From: Caprimulgus europaeus
Taxonomy: Eukaryota; Chordata; Aves; Caprimulgiformes; Caprimulgidae
Assembly: GCA_907165065.1 (NCBI GenBank)
Contig: OU015524.1
Coordinates: forward strand, 32,143,295-32,207,294
Direction: 5' to 3'
Length of the DNA stretch: 64,000 nucleotides
The translations under genes and the position numbers were made by a program. Positions within the stretch are counted from its first letter, which is position 1, and every line of letters starts with the position of its first letter. This document shows positions 1-11,455 of the stretch, piece after piece. Below the pieces are notes generated by a model. It saw nothing but the letters and a program-made list of their open reading frames with translations. It ran no database searches and was not told the DNA's origin.

Positions 1-1820
1 CAAGATAAACCTTTGTGTGTGGTAACCAGACTGAAAAAAACACTGTTCTTGAGAACAGTACCCAAGTATTTTTCCAGTTTAGGTGACTTACATTTGCAAT
101 GTGATGGATCCTCTTAAAACGTGAGTGCTGATATGAACTGGATGTTCGATATTCCCCAAAGAAAATTATGTGGAGGAAAATCTCTGTGTCCAACCTAAAC
201 AAAAAGCAGATTGCAGCAGACAATGCAGGAAAATAACTCCTAAACCAAGCTCACAGTCCTGCATTAGCAGTGAATATCCCTGATAATATATTTTAAATTA
301 CTTGGTGAAAGATATTTGGCTTCTTTCAAGGAGATTTATCAGCCAAGATAAGCCTTTGTGGAATCTTTTTGAACATAAACTACATAACAGAGGCTAGTAA
401 ATACAGCACACCAAAAGGAGAGAATGGTTCTGAGAGCCATTAGAAGTATAAATTATTTGATTTTACTGTAGTATTCAGCTTTAAGGCTCTTCCTCGATTT
501 AAACAGATGCTTTGTTTTCCTCGCTTGCTGTCCAGTGTGTTTGCACTTGTCCTGCCAAATGTCCGAAAGCAGTTAAGCCAGGTAAATCAACCAATTGGTT
601 TGTGCTTCTCTTAAGCAACCTAATCATATTTCTAGCACTGCAGAAAGTATGCCAAATGAATATGGCACTGTGTAGAATTCTGGATTGGAAGTCTAACTGA
701 GAAATATTACTTGAGGGCAACAAAAGCTGGTAAAAGGAGAAGCTTGAAACAGGTAGCACTAGTTCTTCATCTACAGGAGCTAACAAGCACTGCAAAAACT
801 ATTTTATCCTTCATGCAGCACCTGAGGTTTTGAACTTAAACTGTTTTGGCTTTCTGAAGTCTTAGAATTTTTTTACCATATTTAAGTTGCTATAAAAGAG
901 TATGTGTTCTATGAAGAATGTCCTTGACATTTGAAAGTAGAGAATTCAATAGGCTAAATTATAAGAATAAATAGATCAGTTTTTTATGCTGCATCCTTCT
1001 TGCAGAAAGGATTCCCCCAAGCCCTTTTCAAATCAGCAGGTTCCATTCCAAGGGAAGACAGGATGAGCACTCACCTCCTTGCAGCTTACACCAGGAGTTT
1101 CTCTAATGTATCTCTATCAGCTTCCCTGAGACTGCTTTTGCTTTAAAGCAGGGTAGGAGAAAGCAGAATCCTGCAGGGACTGTGCAGGTGAAAGCAACTG
1201 CTCTGATGTACTCTACAGTGGTTCATACACAGCTGGGGGTGTATAAAAGCTGTTTTATTGGCAAGGGAGGTCTTGGCCAAGGCACCATAGTTATACAGTA
1301 GTGCCACGGGACTATTAGGTTCCACAAGAGTAGATGCTGTGCATTTTGAATTACTATTGCCTCTAAAGCACAATGCTACTAACAGTGCTGTACCTTCACA
1401 CAGTGGCTGTCATTCAGCACTCAGACTTCACCAGCTATTCTGAAGTTCCACTGCAAATCCATGTCTCCTCTATTTCATGACATCAGATCGTAATGGTTCA
1501 ATGTCACCCTGGCACAATGAGAGAAAGACTTTGTCTTATAAAAAGCCTGGTAAACATGAGAACATGTACATTGCAAGGAACAATCCTTTGTTGCTGACCC
1601 CCAGACTGCTCAGGAGACTACATATGTCTGTTCTGCTTTGAGTGTTTTCAATAACTCTGAAATAGTTCAGCTTGATTGTAACTTTCTCTCTTTGTGCCCA
1701 TCAATACACATAGAGTTAAAGGTGAAGCAAGAAAAAGCTATGGTATCTATTATACCAAAAAGGAAACATTTCCATCTCATTAGACTTGTGGACAGCTTGT
1801 CAAATTTATTGAAGAAGGTA

Positions 1821-1841
1821 AAAAACAAACAAACAAACAAA
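1821..1841. repeat. (AAAC)n simple repeat
   Basis: A short run of AAAC units ends in AAAT. It is a small microsatellite with no associated gene. Confidence 0.7.
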
Positions 1842-4800
1842 TCACCAACCAAACACGCCCAAATCAACTCTGAGTGGTTTTATCAAACATGACATTCTAC
1901 AGGCCAGAGGCTGTACAATATCTTTAGTCTAAATCAGAGTGAAGATTAACTAGAAGGTTTGTGATCTGTTTGCATCAGGATAAGAATAAAATAGGACAAT
2001 GTACAAAGATGGGTTATGACACAAAGCAGTCATTGTACATTGCAGTCTTCTTGAGTCTTACTTCTTGATCAGTCTGTTCAGGCCCATCTGCTGTACACGT
2101 CCAAGTTGTCTTGTGATATGTCCTCCTGTTCTTAATGGAAGCATATTATTCATGGGTCCTCAAAATATCCTGTAAACCCCACATTTTCAAATGCAGCAAT
2201 AAGCTTTGATGTATCAGATACCATAAAAAAAAAAAATTCATGAGTCCCCTGGTACGTGGGGAACTGTATCTTGGTAAAGGAGTGTTGTTAACAGGAACAA
2301 TGTCTCGGCTTTGAAGGTGATCCAACTTGTTGCTTCTCCTTTTGTAGAGGTGACCACCATCTTGTGGCATTGTGCACTTCTATTGTCATGATACTACCTG
2401 CAAAATAAATTTTGCATGTGTGTATAAATTTGTGCCAAACTATCTCAGTTTTAGAGTGACAGTCATGTTAAGAAACAAAAGAACAAACAGAATGGGATTT
2501 CAAGCACATTTTAACAGCAGGCATTAATTATAATAATTTACTTCCTTTATAACTACGCCTAAATTCTAGGTGAATTTTGTGATGTTGATTTAACTTCAGT
2601 GTTGTCAGTAAAAATTTGGTGAAACATTACTCGAACTTACTGCCTAAGGGTGGGGCAGATGAGGGAAATGGAGGAGAACATGCGAGTGAACTATTCATAA
2701 AAATTACTGTGTTTTTTTCACTAAAAAATTACTTCCCCCTCTCCAGTTTCTGTTGAAAACAAGGCTCTTTAACATATGTAGATTAGGTCTTGTTAACACT
2801 AGAAAGTTTTAACGGTGCTGATATCATTAAACTGGTAAACAACTGGAGCATGAATACAGTGATTACCAATGTAGAAGTACATATGTTGGTATATCTTATT
2901 CCAGTTCAGCAGGAAAAATAATTACGTGCCCATAAATGACCTTATGTTATTCAGACTATATTTGCACTAGCACTTTTATTGCAGCACTTCACTGGCAGTC
3001 AGGCTCACAAGCTCCTTTTCTATCCTGACATTGAATCAGTGTGTGCCAGTAGGTACAGCATTACATTTGCCTGTGTTTCAGTTTTTCCTGAGCAAGCAAA
3101 AGATAATTATAAGATCTTATCAGAAAAAGAAAAAAAAAAAGTTTGAGTTTTCTCTTCCTGGAAAGTTTAAAATCCTTTTGAATTAAAAAAGTAAACATGC
3201 AAAATTTCAGCTAAAAATCTTTGTCTGAAACTCAAACGTTTACATTTGGAGTTCTCCCTCTGTATCCCTTTGGAGGTGCTTAGGTTGTCTACACTGACAA
3301 TCTGCTCTGTGCTTCTAACACCCTCTGTGAGACTCACCTTCCAACTACCAGTCCTTTGTCTTGCAGGTATATAGCTCACCTCTGTTGTCCTTGTCAAAGG
3401 GCAGAGGAGCCAGGTAGTGAATGCAGCTCATAAGGGAGGATTTACTGCCTGAAAATCCATGGAGAGGCAAGATATTTGCCATTCATGCTTTTTTACAAAA
3501 CTATTTGATTCTTTTTCTCTATAAAAATGTTCACAAGAAAAGGGTACTTTGGGGAAAGAAAAAAAAATACATTCCCTAAACAGTGTTGCCTTAGTTGAAG
3601 ATCCTATTTCCCTTTCTTCTTCAAAAGAAACAGATTATAGGAGAAAAGGCACCAATTAACCTGATTTCCTTCTTTTGTCAAGAAAGGTGGAATTAAAAAA
3701 TTAAAATTACCATTTAGAGTTAAGTAGTGTGTCATGATCAATGACTGAAATAATTCCTCTTTTACAGCTGAATATCTATGCACTTTTCTTACAGTGCTTT
3801 TCACCACAGTAGCCAAGATGAACACATAAAGACCAAGCTTCAGGAAGTCATTACAAGAAGCTGCTGAAGCATTTGCTTTAAAAGCAAAGCATGTTAAACA
3901 TTACTTTAAACTAACACACAGCTACAAAGTATAAATCCGGATGCCTGTTTGACCCATCAGATTTCCACTTCCCTTGATTCTGAGGTTTCATATGATTGAA
4001 CGACAATAACACTTGTGCTGCAAGGTGTTGACAGAAAAAATAGCAGAGAGAAGGCTGTATTTCTCTGGTCACAAGTAGAATTTCAGATTTAATGTCACAC
4101 CAGAGTGCTTTTAGATTCTTTTACAAAGTTATGGTTAGTGTTTGAGAATCTGTACAGAACATCCTCTCTTCTACCTTGAAATATGTTTATGATAGTATTT
4201 TAAATATAAAAAAGTAACGTTCAAAGCATCCAAAGCACATTGGGCACTAGATTCATTGCAATTATGGTTCCTCAAGTCCGATTACTACCAAACAACTCCT
4301 CTGAAAAGTAGAGGTGTGTATAACCTAGGGACCCAGATTGAAGCACTCACCAAGTTCCAGAGAATTTAAATCCAGACTTAGGCATTTTTTTGACATGTCA
4401 ATTTGATGTGATTTTTTTGTTTTGTTTTGTTTGCTTGTTTTTTAACATCTCTGTCCTTTTAGTTGCATGTCTGGATTCTGATGCAGTATTAAAGAAAACA
4501 AAGTATCAGCAACTTTCACAGCCTAGGTAGAAACAGGAAATATTTAAAAACATGAAGAAGCCTCTTCTGATTTTGTAGGATTCTCATTTGCATTTTGTAG
4601 TCTCAAGATTTTGGGACAAAAATCTGAGGTTTGCATGCTTCCATGAACAGAGCATCTACACATTTTTAAGTGGAGACATTCCTAGCCACAATCTTATCAA
4701 ATTACAGATGGGCTGAATGCTGATTATCCAAACTTTGTTGTTTTTTTTTTTTATTTTCATGATGCAGTGTCACCATGGTATTAGCATGTTCAATAGTTTG

Positions 4801-6981
4801 GAAACTCTGGATTTGATTGCCTTCATTTTCATACACCTCTGCCTTGGCAATCAAGCATCAGGAATGGTTTGACTACAATCAGTCTTCTGGGAGGCTATAC
4901 AGCCTGTGACATAGATCTTATTTGGTATTTTCTCACCCCAATTCCCTCTCCTGAGTGCTTCATCTTTACTCAGCTTTCTCATATTTATGTGTGCCCTGTG
5001 CTAGTTCATGGTGTTCCTCCTATCCTACTCAACTTTATTCTTGGTGCTTATCTCCAAATCTCTGCATGGCTTTGTGCTCCTTATATCATGTACTGGCCTT
5101 GCTCCAGCCCTTCAATTTTTTTCCCTCACTTTTACAGGGATTCCCATGCTCCTTGTCTTTTGACTCTGTTTCCACCTTAACCTTCAAACTAGAATTTCCT
5201 TGATTTCTTCTGCTTCCTGATGCAGGCCAAACCCTGGTCATTAACCATGTTTTATGCCAAACATGGTGATCTGCTTTTGCCTCTCTGTGTTCCTGTGTTG
5301 TACTTGGTTCAAATTTAATACACAGGTTTGCCTTATTTTTACCTTAAGCATTCCCAACTGAAGCTTACAACTTTCCACATTCTCACAAAGAAAAAGTCTA
5401 CTATACCAAAGTATAGTAGTTCACTTCCATTACCCTTGATCAGAAAAGTGTTTGGGCCACAAGGAGCCAGCTTGCCATTTTCTCACCACTGTTCCCTGCA
5501 GTCAGACTAAAGGATTTGCTGTTCCTTCTCTGGTTCAGCTACTGGCCATTCCTTTGCCCCTTCCCGTACTTCACTTTTATGTCCTTATATGACATGTAGA
5601 ATGATCCACCAGGCAGGCAATTCATGATAAAAGATCTTGCAGTGCATTTCAAATTGTTACTGTCCCCAAGATACATTTTCCAGACAGCTGGTTCAGCATG
5701 CAGAGACTCGTAAGTCAGTATCTTCCATCAATGTCTTAAGTACATTAGCATTGTCAAGGGGATTTCTTCAGGACCATTTACAGAAGGAGTGGGCTAATAG
5801 AGAAACATCCAACTTGGTTTGCAAAGAATTTGCCGGGCAATGCCTATTAATAATAATGGTGATGATGATTGTTATTGTTTGTTTCACTGGGTTGTATGTC
5901 ATTCAGATGTAGATTTTGGTCTGTTGTGACAGTTTTATTTGTGATCCGATTTTCCCAGGGGTGTGAATGGATTGCTGTTTATACAATGCAGCTGTGTTTT
6001 GGGTAGACTGGTACATTAGCTCTGGACATGATTCTTCTCTGAGAGGCTCTGGTTTTATTTCCCTGTGACAACACTAATACGCAGCTTTTACAATTGATAT
6101 GAATGGTGCATTTTCTGCAAATTCATCGGAAAATTGAGGAACACAGATTTTTTTTAAGCAATTGTAACTAGTATCTATTAGGAAGTTACTGTAATTATAA
6201 AGTTACGCAAAATCAAAATAAAAACTCAGTAAAAAATCAGGCACAAATAAAGATTTGTATCCAGATCTGTACTTCAAAATTGGGCCTTATGCTTCAAAAC
6301 AGATCACTAAGTTAAATAATACAGGACAACTGGCTGTATATATGGCACTAAACTCTATTCAGGGAATTCTTTGGAATAGTACTATTAGGATAAAAACAGG
6401 AAAGTTAAATAGAGAATATAACCATAAAATAGTCTAGATCAGATAAAAAAGTACTCCCATCAAAGCTAGCATCATGCCCCTAGCAGTGGTTAAGACCTCC
6501 AGCTGGAAATGAGAATGAAATCCACCCTGAATGTATTTAGGCAGTGGTAGCTCTCTGTTATCAGAGAACAGGGACTGAAAAGTAATGTTCCTCCCTATGC
6601 TCATTGAGATGAGTTGATGGGACTAGACATAAAAGTTGATACTAACCCTTGAAAAACTACAGCTCTAAACCTTCACAAGACTCTGTAGTGACAGAAAGAT
6701 TGACCTAGTACTTACATCAGCTCCTCAAAGAGGAAATAGTTTAAAATTGTTATTTAATGCTAATATATCTCTTAAAAGAGGATGGAAGAGAAACATCTGG
6801 GTGTGCAAGAAGATAAACCAGTCAAGGTTGTTTTCAGAGATAACACCATCTGAAGAAGAAAAAGTATGCACCATTTCTTCCTGCTCTTTGGTTTAGGAAG
6901 GTCTGGGAGTGAGAGAGCAATGTATATAGAACCAGACTCATAGTGCTTGCAGGGCATCTATAATTGTTTTGGGTTTTTTAA

Positions 6982-7004
6982 TAAAAATAAATAAATAAAT
7001 AAAT
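6982..7004. repeat. (AAAT)n simple repeat
   Basis: Tandem AAAT units lie about 80 bp upstream of an LTR fragment. They may be the poly-A-like tail of a decayed retroposon, but nothing upstream identifies one. Confidence 0.7.
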
Positions 7005-7080
7005 ATTCCATAAAGTAAAAATCGCCAACAAAGTCTGTTACCTCCCCCCCTAAAACTCCCCAAATAACATACTACACACT

Positions 7081-7107
7081 AATTGCACTGTGTATCATTA
7101 ATTTGCA

Positions 7108-7189
<82 letters not shown>

Positions 7190-7354
7190 GCATTATTATT
7201 TAAAATTTTATTTTATTTCAATTATGAAATTGTTTTTATCTCAACCAATGAGTCTCCTTGCCCTTACTCCTCCAGTTCTGTCCCCTCTCCCCTGGGGGTG
7301 GGGGAGACAGAGTGAGTGGCTGAGTTTGTCTGCTAGCCAAGTGAAACCACCACA
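7081..7354 (+). mobile_element. 5'-truncated LTR of an avian endogenous retrovirus (ERVL-like)
   Basis: This is the 3' part of the LTR family found complete at 37972-38607. The two copies align from the AATTGCACTGTG motif at 7081 through an ATT-rich tract, a conserved block around TTTCAATTATGAAATTG (about 7215), a G-rich segment (about 7290) and the closing GCTAGCCAAGT/AAACCACCACA motif that ends at 7354. The 5' half is missing; the sequence upstream of 7081 does not resemble the family. In the genome-wide family as I know it from birds the LTR ends in a TG...CA pair; here the CA end is kept. It is non-coding. Family assignment to ERVL rests on recall of bird LTR consensus sequences and on the 5-bp target duplication of the complete copy. 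Confidence 0.8.
7109..7188. repeat. (ATT)n microsatellite, about 27 uninterrupted units
   Basis: Eighty bases of perfect ATT trinucleotide repeat lie inside the LTR fragment. The corresponding tract in the sister LTR (about 38430-38470) is short and interrupted, so the array appears to have expanded from the LTR's own ATT-rich segment. Its purity suggests that it is length-variable. Confidence 0.95.
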
Positions 7355-9933
7355 GAAAGTAACCATGGGAAATGGTTTATGACAGCAGTAAAACCCTATT
7401 ATAGCACTGAAAGAAGAGGAATGCCATCAGGAGGTAAAATGCTACATAGTTGCAGAAATGTAACTCTTGTCAAAAGAATGGGATCTCACCTTAAGGTAGC
7501 TATTAGTGTGCCATCAAAACACAGATGAGTTACCTTTTCATTTCTATTTTATTTTCTCTCTGGTTCCATTCTTTTTTCCCAGGTCCTTCACATCCCAGCA
7601 CTATATGGCATTACAGCAGAGCTCTGTGATTTCACGTGCTTGCATCTTCAGACACACCTTTATAGATGGTGTGATACATGAAGGATCCCTGAGCTGAAAT
7701 ACCTAAATTCAGACCTGTAGAGTCATGAAGTCAAGGGAGACTCTTTCTTTAAGTAGAGAATATCTTTTTCTTATGGGAACTCAGTTTACAAAGCAGATCA
7801 GGCTAGATTGCCATAATCCTATAAATCTATGTGTTGACCTTATGGATCAGGGCCTTCTCTAAGCTTCAGATAGGATTGTAAGGATTTGCCATTGTGGGCT
7901 GGGAATGATTGCATTGCTCACAGGTAAATAAACTGAGTTGTAGGAGTCTCTAAGATCAAAAATAGTGGCAAAAGAGACTCGGCAACAGATGTCATTCAGT
8001 CTCTAAGCAGCCATTCAGCCTAGAAATCTGTAGTTGCATTCGTGTTCAGGAGCAGGGAAAGGATTCTGTCAGGCCAGCCAAAGTAGCAATGGCACCTTTT
8101 CATATGTACTATGTATAAAGTTACACCATTGGTAAAGTCTGGATGGGATCACACACTAGATAGTTTTTGTTTCTTGGGATTTTTTTGAGTTAAAAATTGT
8201 GATTTTTAAAAATGCTTTACTGTTGCTAGTTTTACTGCTGTACAGTCAAACAAGACATACAGCCAGTTCGCTTACCTGGGCAGCATCTGCAGTGTCACCT
8301 ACCCTGGTATTTGGCTGCAAGGGAGGCAAAGCCCTGCGGGAGGCACATGGCTCTAGGTACAGCTTTTCTGTTGCACATCCCTTTCCTTTCCCTTTTTTGA
8401 CTGTCCTACCAGGCCTAATCTACAGTTGTTACCCTCTTCTGTGCTCTACTCAGTGATTCATCTCAGACTAATCCAGTGTCAGCATAAAACCAGGATTCTC
8501 ACTTTGCAGAGAGGCTTTCAGCAGCTTCTTACTGGATCCAGACAGCATAGATTGGGTGGTACTAGAAGAAACAGGGCTGTTCATGGACCCTTGGCTCTTG
8601 GGAAAGCAAGCAAACCAATGATAAAGTCTTGCATCACCTCTACTGTCTTCCATCTGTACACTGATTCTGGCATCTGTATCAGCTCAACCACATTGTGTTA
8701 TGAGATGAGGAAGGAAGATTTTACTACTGAGAAGGCAAATGAAGCTGTGATCCCATAAAGGCATAAGTATAAATATTAAAAAAAAAGAAAAAGAAAAAAA
8801 AAAAGAAATTTCAGTAACTTTATTTTTGGGTAGTCTGGGTGAGATAAAAAGGGTATATATTTTTGAGTTACAATTATCCTGGACTCTCATTCACTTCAAC
8901 GAGAGCTGAAAAACTCTAGCACCTTTGAGAACTTAAATACTCCAATATTGTTCAAGGTCAACATCTAAACATAGCCAAAAAGCCAGGGGACAAATGATGC
9001 CTGTGATTTGTTGTAGGTCATGTGATCCTTAGTTCAGGGAAGGAAACCAGGCATTCTGACTCCATTTCCTAAAAACCCATTTCAACCAGCCTTCTGCTCC
9101 TATATATGGCAATGGAAAAAGAGATCTCTGTGGCCAAACCACAGAAGAAGAATTGTTCAGGAGCATTGTGGTACATCTATGGGCTCTCTCCATCTGAGTC
9201 ACAGGCTATTTCATGCAGTGAACAGCTTGTCAGAGGAGTAATTGATTAGGATGAACAGCTTGTGAATCTCAGAGCATTTTGAGTTTTCAATTTAGATAAG
9301 TATCAGAAAGGTCAGATGTTTCTAGGGATCTCCTCTAGTTCTATAACTGGAGAAATCAAATTGACAGGTGTGTCACCTAGAGAACTAAAATGTGAACTGT
9401 ATCAGAAATGCCAGGAGGTCCTAGATTTCTGTGTAAATAAGGGATCTAATCTGAATATTTGAAGCTGTTACACATTTTCCTGATTTGTTGGAAGAGCAGG
9501 TAAAGGTTTGAGGAAAAATACCTAACCCTTACACCTTAACTTACTTGGAAACTTAACATTCCTTGACTTTGCCTGATATAGTGTAAAGTCCTCAAATCAC
9601 TACAGAAATTGTAATAACTGCTCTTTTTGTAGATAAACACAACTAATACCCTAGATATTCATTATTTGTGTCAAACACTATGAATATAAGATTGATGGAA
9701 AACCATGAAACTGAAAAATTTTACTTTATCCAGCCACACATTGTAATCTGGAGGTATCTTGTGTCAGTCAAGAGCCAGTGCGGCTCTTTATGCTACACTT
9801 CCCAAGTTTTGCTCAGCCTATGCCCGCATACCTCAAATGGCAAGTCTTATATCAAGAAGGTGCTTTACCATCTGGTCTATCACCAGGAGAGAGACTTCTG
9901 CTCCTCCACATCCTTCTATTTAGCAATTAGAAA
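7355..9933. other. Unique DNA without a supported gene; trace of an old SINE-like repeat
   Basis: Open frames at 8199-8456 and 8426-8758 overlap each other and an opposite-strand frame, and show no domain. The start of the 8199 frame is hydrophobic, but it follows a T-rich stretch that yields Leu and Val by composition. An A-rich tract lies at 8779-8804. A possible old SINE remnant at 9005-9070 is listed separately. Confidence 0.55.
9005..9070 (-). repeat. Possible ancient MIR/L3-like SINE remnant
   Basis: Read on the plus strand, the stretch holds GTAGGTCATGTGAT followed by AGGAAACCAGGCATTCTGAC. This is the usual layout of the reverse complement of tRNA-headed MIR/L3-type repeats (loss of the 'gggtcaca' block, then 'aacccaggnnttctgactcc'). 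The match is short and by eye only, so the exact family is uncertain. Confidence 0.4.
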
Positions 9934-10816
9934 CATAGAATCATAGAATAGTTTGTTTGGAAAACAACATTTTGATCATCTAGTCCTACCATAAACCTAG
10001 CATTGCCAAGTTCACCACTAAACTACTAAATCATGTCCCTAAGCACCACATCTACCCATCCTTTGAATGCCTCCAGGGATGGCGACTCCATCATTTCCCT
10101 GGGCAGCCTGTTCCAATACTTGACAACCCTTTCAATGAATATTTTTTCCCCAATATCCAACCTAAACCTCCCCTGGCACAACTTAAGGCCATTACCTCTT
10201 GTCCTATCACTTGTTATTTGGGAGAAGAGACCAACACTCACCTCACTACAATCTCCTTTCAGGAGAGGAATAAGGTCTCCCCTCAGCCTCTTCTTCTCCA
10301 GACTGAATAATTCCAGTTCCCACAGACTCTCCTTACAAGACTCGTTCTCCAGGCCCTTTACCAGCTTCGTTGCCCTTCTTTTCACGTGCTCCAGCAACTC
10401 AATGTCCTTCTTGTAGTGAGGGGCCCAAACTGAACACAATACTTGAGGTGCAACCTCACCAGTGCTGAGTACAGGGGCACAATCAGTTCCTTACTCCTGC
10501 TGGCCACACTATTTCTGATACAGACCAGGATGCCATTGGCCTTCTTGGCCACCTGGGCACACTGCGGGCTCATGTTCAGCCAGCTGTTGACCAAAACCCC
10601 CAGGTCCTTTTCTGCTGTGAAGCTTTCCAGCCTCTCCTCCCCAGGCCTTTAGTGTTGCATGGGGTTGTTGCGACCCAAGTGCAGGACCCGGCACTTGGCC
10701 TTGTTGAACCTCATAAAACTGGCCTTGGCCCATCGATCCAGCCTGTCCAGATCCACTTGCAGAACCTTCCTACCCTCAAGCAGATCAACAAAACCCAGCT
10801 TGGTCTTATTACTGCA
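9934..10816 (-). mobile_element. CR1 LINE fragment, longest copy in the window
   Basis: The plus strand begins with CATAGAATCATAGAAT at 9934, the reverse complement of the CR1 3'-terminal octamers. The element therefore runs right to left with an intact 3' end. About 92 bp of 3' untranslated sequence separate that end from the ORF2 stop at 10026-10028. Upstream come the end of ORF2 and sequence matching the region before it, out to about 10816, where similarity fades (5' truncation, the normal result of incomplete target-primed reverse transcription). Its divergence is moderate. Confidence 0.93.
10026..10816 (-). pseudogene. CR1 ORF2 C-terminal remnant (reverse-transcriptase protein tail)
   Basis: The frame 10026-10439 encodes the C-terminal tail of CR1 ORF2. 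It has KKRLRGDLI near the middle, then [10 protein letters not shown] and RFRLDIGEK, and a [19 protein letters not shown] block before the stop. The preceding part continues in another frame (10382-10594) with [28 protein letters not shown]. The two frames meet at about 10420-10440, so a small indel has shifted the frame. The catalytic endonuclease and reverse-transcriptase core are absent because of 5' truncation. The protein cannot be functional. The intact 137-codon frame reflects a relatively young copy, not selection on a host gene. Confidence 0.85.
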
Positions 10817-11428
10817 TTTTACATACTCCTTTGTTTTGTATAACTAAGTAATTCTTTTGGATGTTATTATGCAATTAATCATTCAGAGTAATAAACTTTG
10901 AATAAGATACTAATTGTACCTTAGCAGCTGCACCATTGCACCTGAACCTTGTTAAACTTTTGTGACCCAAAAGTGGATTGGTTTACAAGAAAGTTTTCAA
11001 ACAATAAATAAGAGGAAAATTCTATCAGGTGCAAAAACTTTAGTAACAGTAATCTCCTTGACCAGATAAATAGCATTATTGATGATATTGGCTTCTGAAA
11101 GGCTTCTGAATGTTTTTATCTGCACCATAAAGTATGATGTTGTAACGTGATGGTAGCATGTTCTCTGGTTGCCTCAGAAGTGTTTCTGGCTTGACCTTCC
11201 TAAAGGGTTCAAAAAAGCAGACCCTGAAATTCTATAACTTGAATGTTTTAGTAAAAGTGGAGATTATTCTTTTATTTTGGACTGTCATAGCTTGACATCT
11301 ATAAGAATGGTGAAAGGCCATGGCACTGCATGAAGGGCTTTGAGCCAGGCTGTGGGGGATGAAGACCTATGTTGTCATACAGTTTTCAGTCTGCTGACTC
11401 CGGTATTCAAGCTCACATTCAGGCTGAC

Positions 11429-11455
11429 AAAAAAAAAAAAAAAAAAAAAAAAAAA
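11429..11455. repeat. Poly(A) tract, 27 bases
   Basis: There are 27 consecutive A residues followed by an A/G-rich stretch. It could be the tail of a retroposed sequence on the plus strand, but the upstream 500 bp show no frame, polyadenylation signal at the right distance or known repeat. It may equally be a simple slippage repeat. Confidence 0.8.

Larger units (their letters stand above)
1..7080. other. Unique AT-rich intergenic or intronic DNA without a supported gene
   Basis: No exon, RNA gene or recognisable transposon was found here. The open frames are all about 100 codons or shorter, often have no ATG start, overlap on opposite strands and have no recognisable domain. The longest, at 4869-5180, lies in a pyrimidine-rich stretch (about 4900-5240) where low complexity makes stop codons rarer. 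Simple repeats include an AAAC run at 1821-1841, short A-tracts near 2225 and 3130, and an AAAT run at 6982-7004. An uninterrupted 9-bp hairpin lies at 5398-5419. Confidence 0.6.

Noticed and set aside
7103..7315. Open frame with about 28 consecutive isoleucines
   Set aside because: It is the translation of the ATT microsatellite inside an LTR, not a gene.
8199..8456. Frame with a hydrophobic, signal-like start
   Set aside because: The hydrophobic run comes from T-rich DNA and the rest of the frame is low in recognisable features and overlaps another frame.
10033..10416. 127-codon plus-strand frame
   Set aside because: It is antisense to the CR1 ORF2 remnant and is a shadow of the minus-strand coding sequence.
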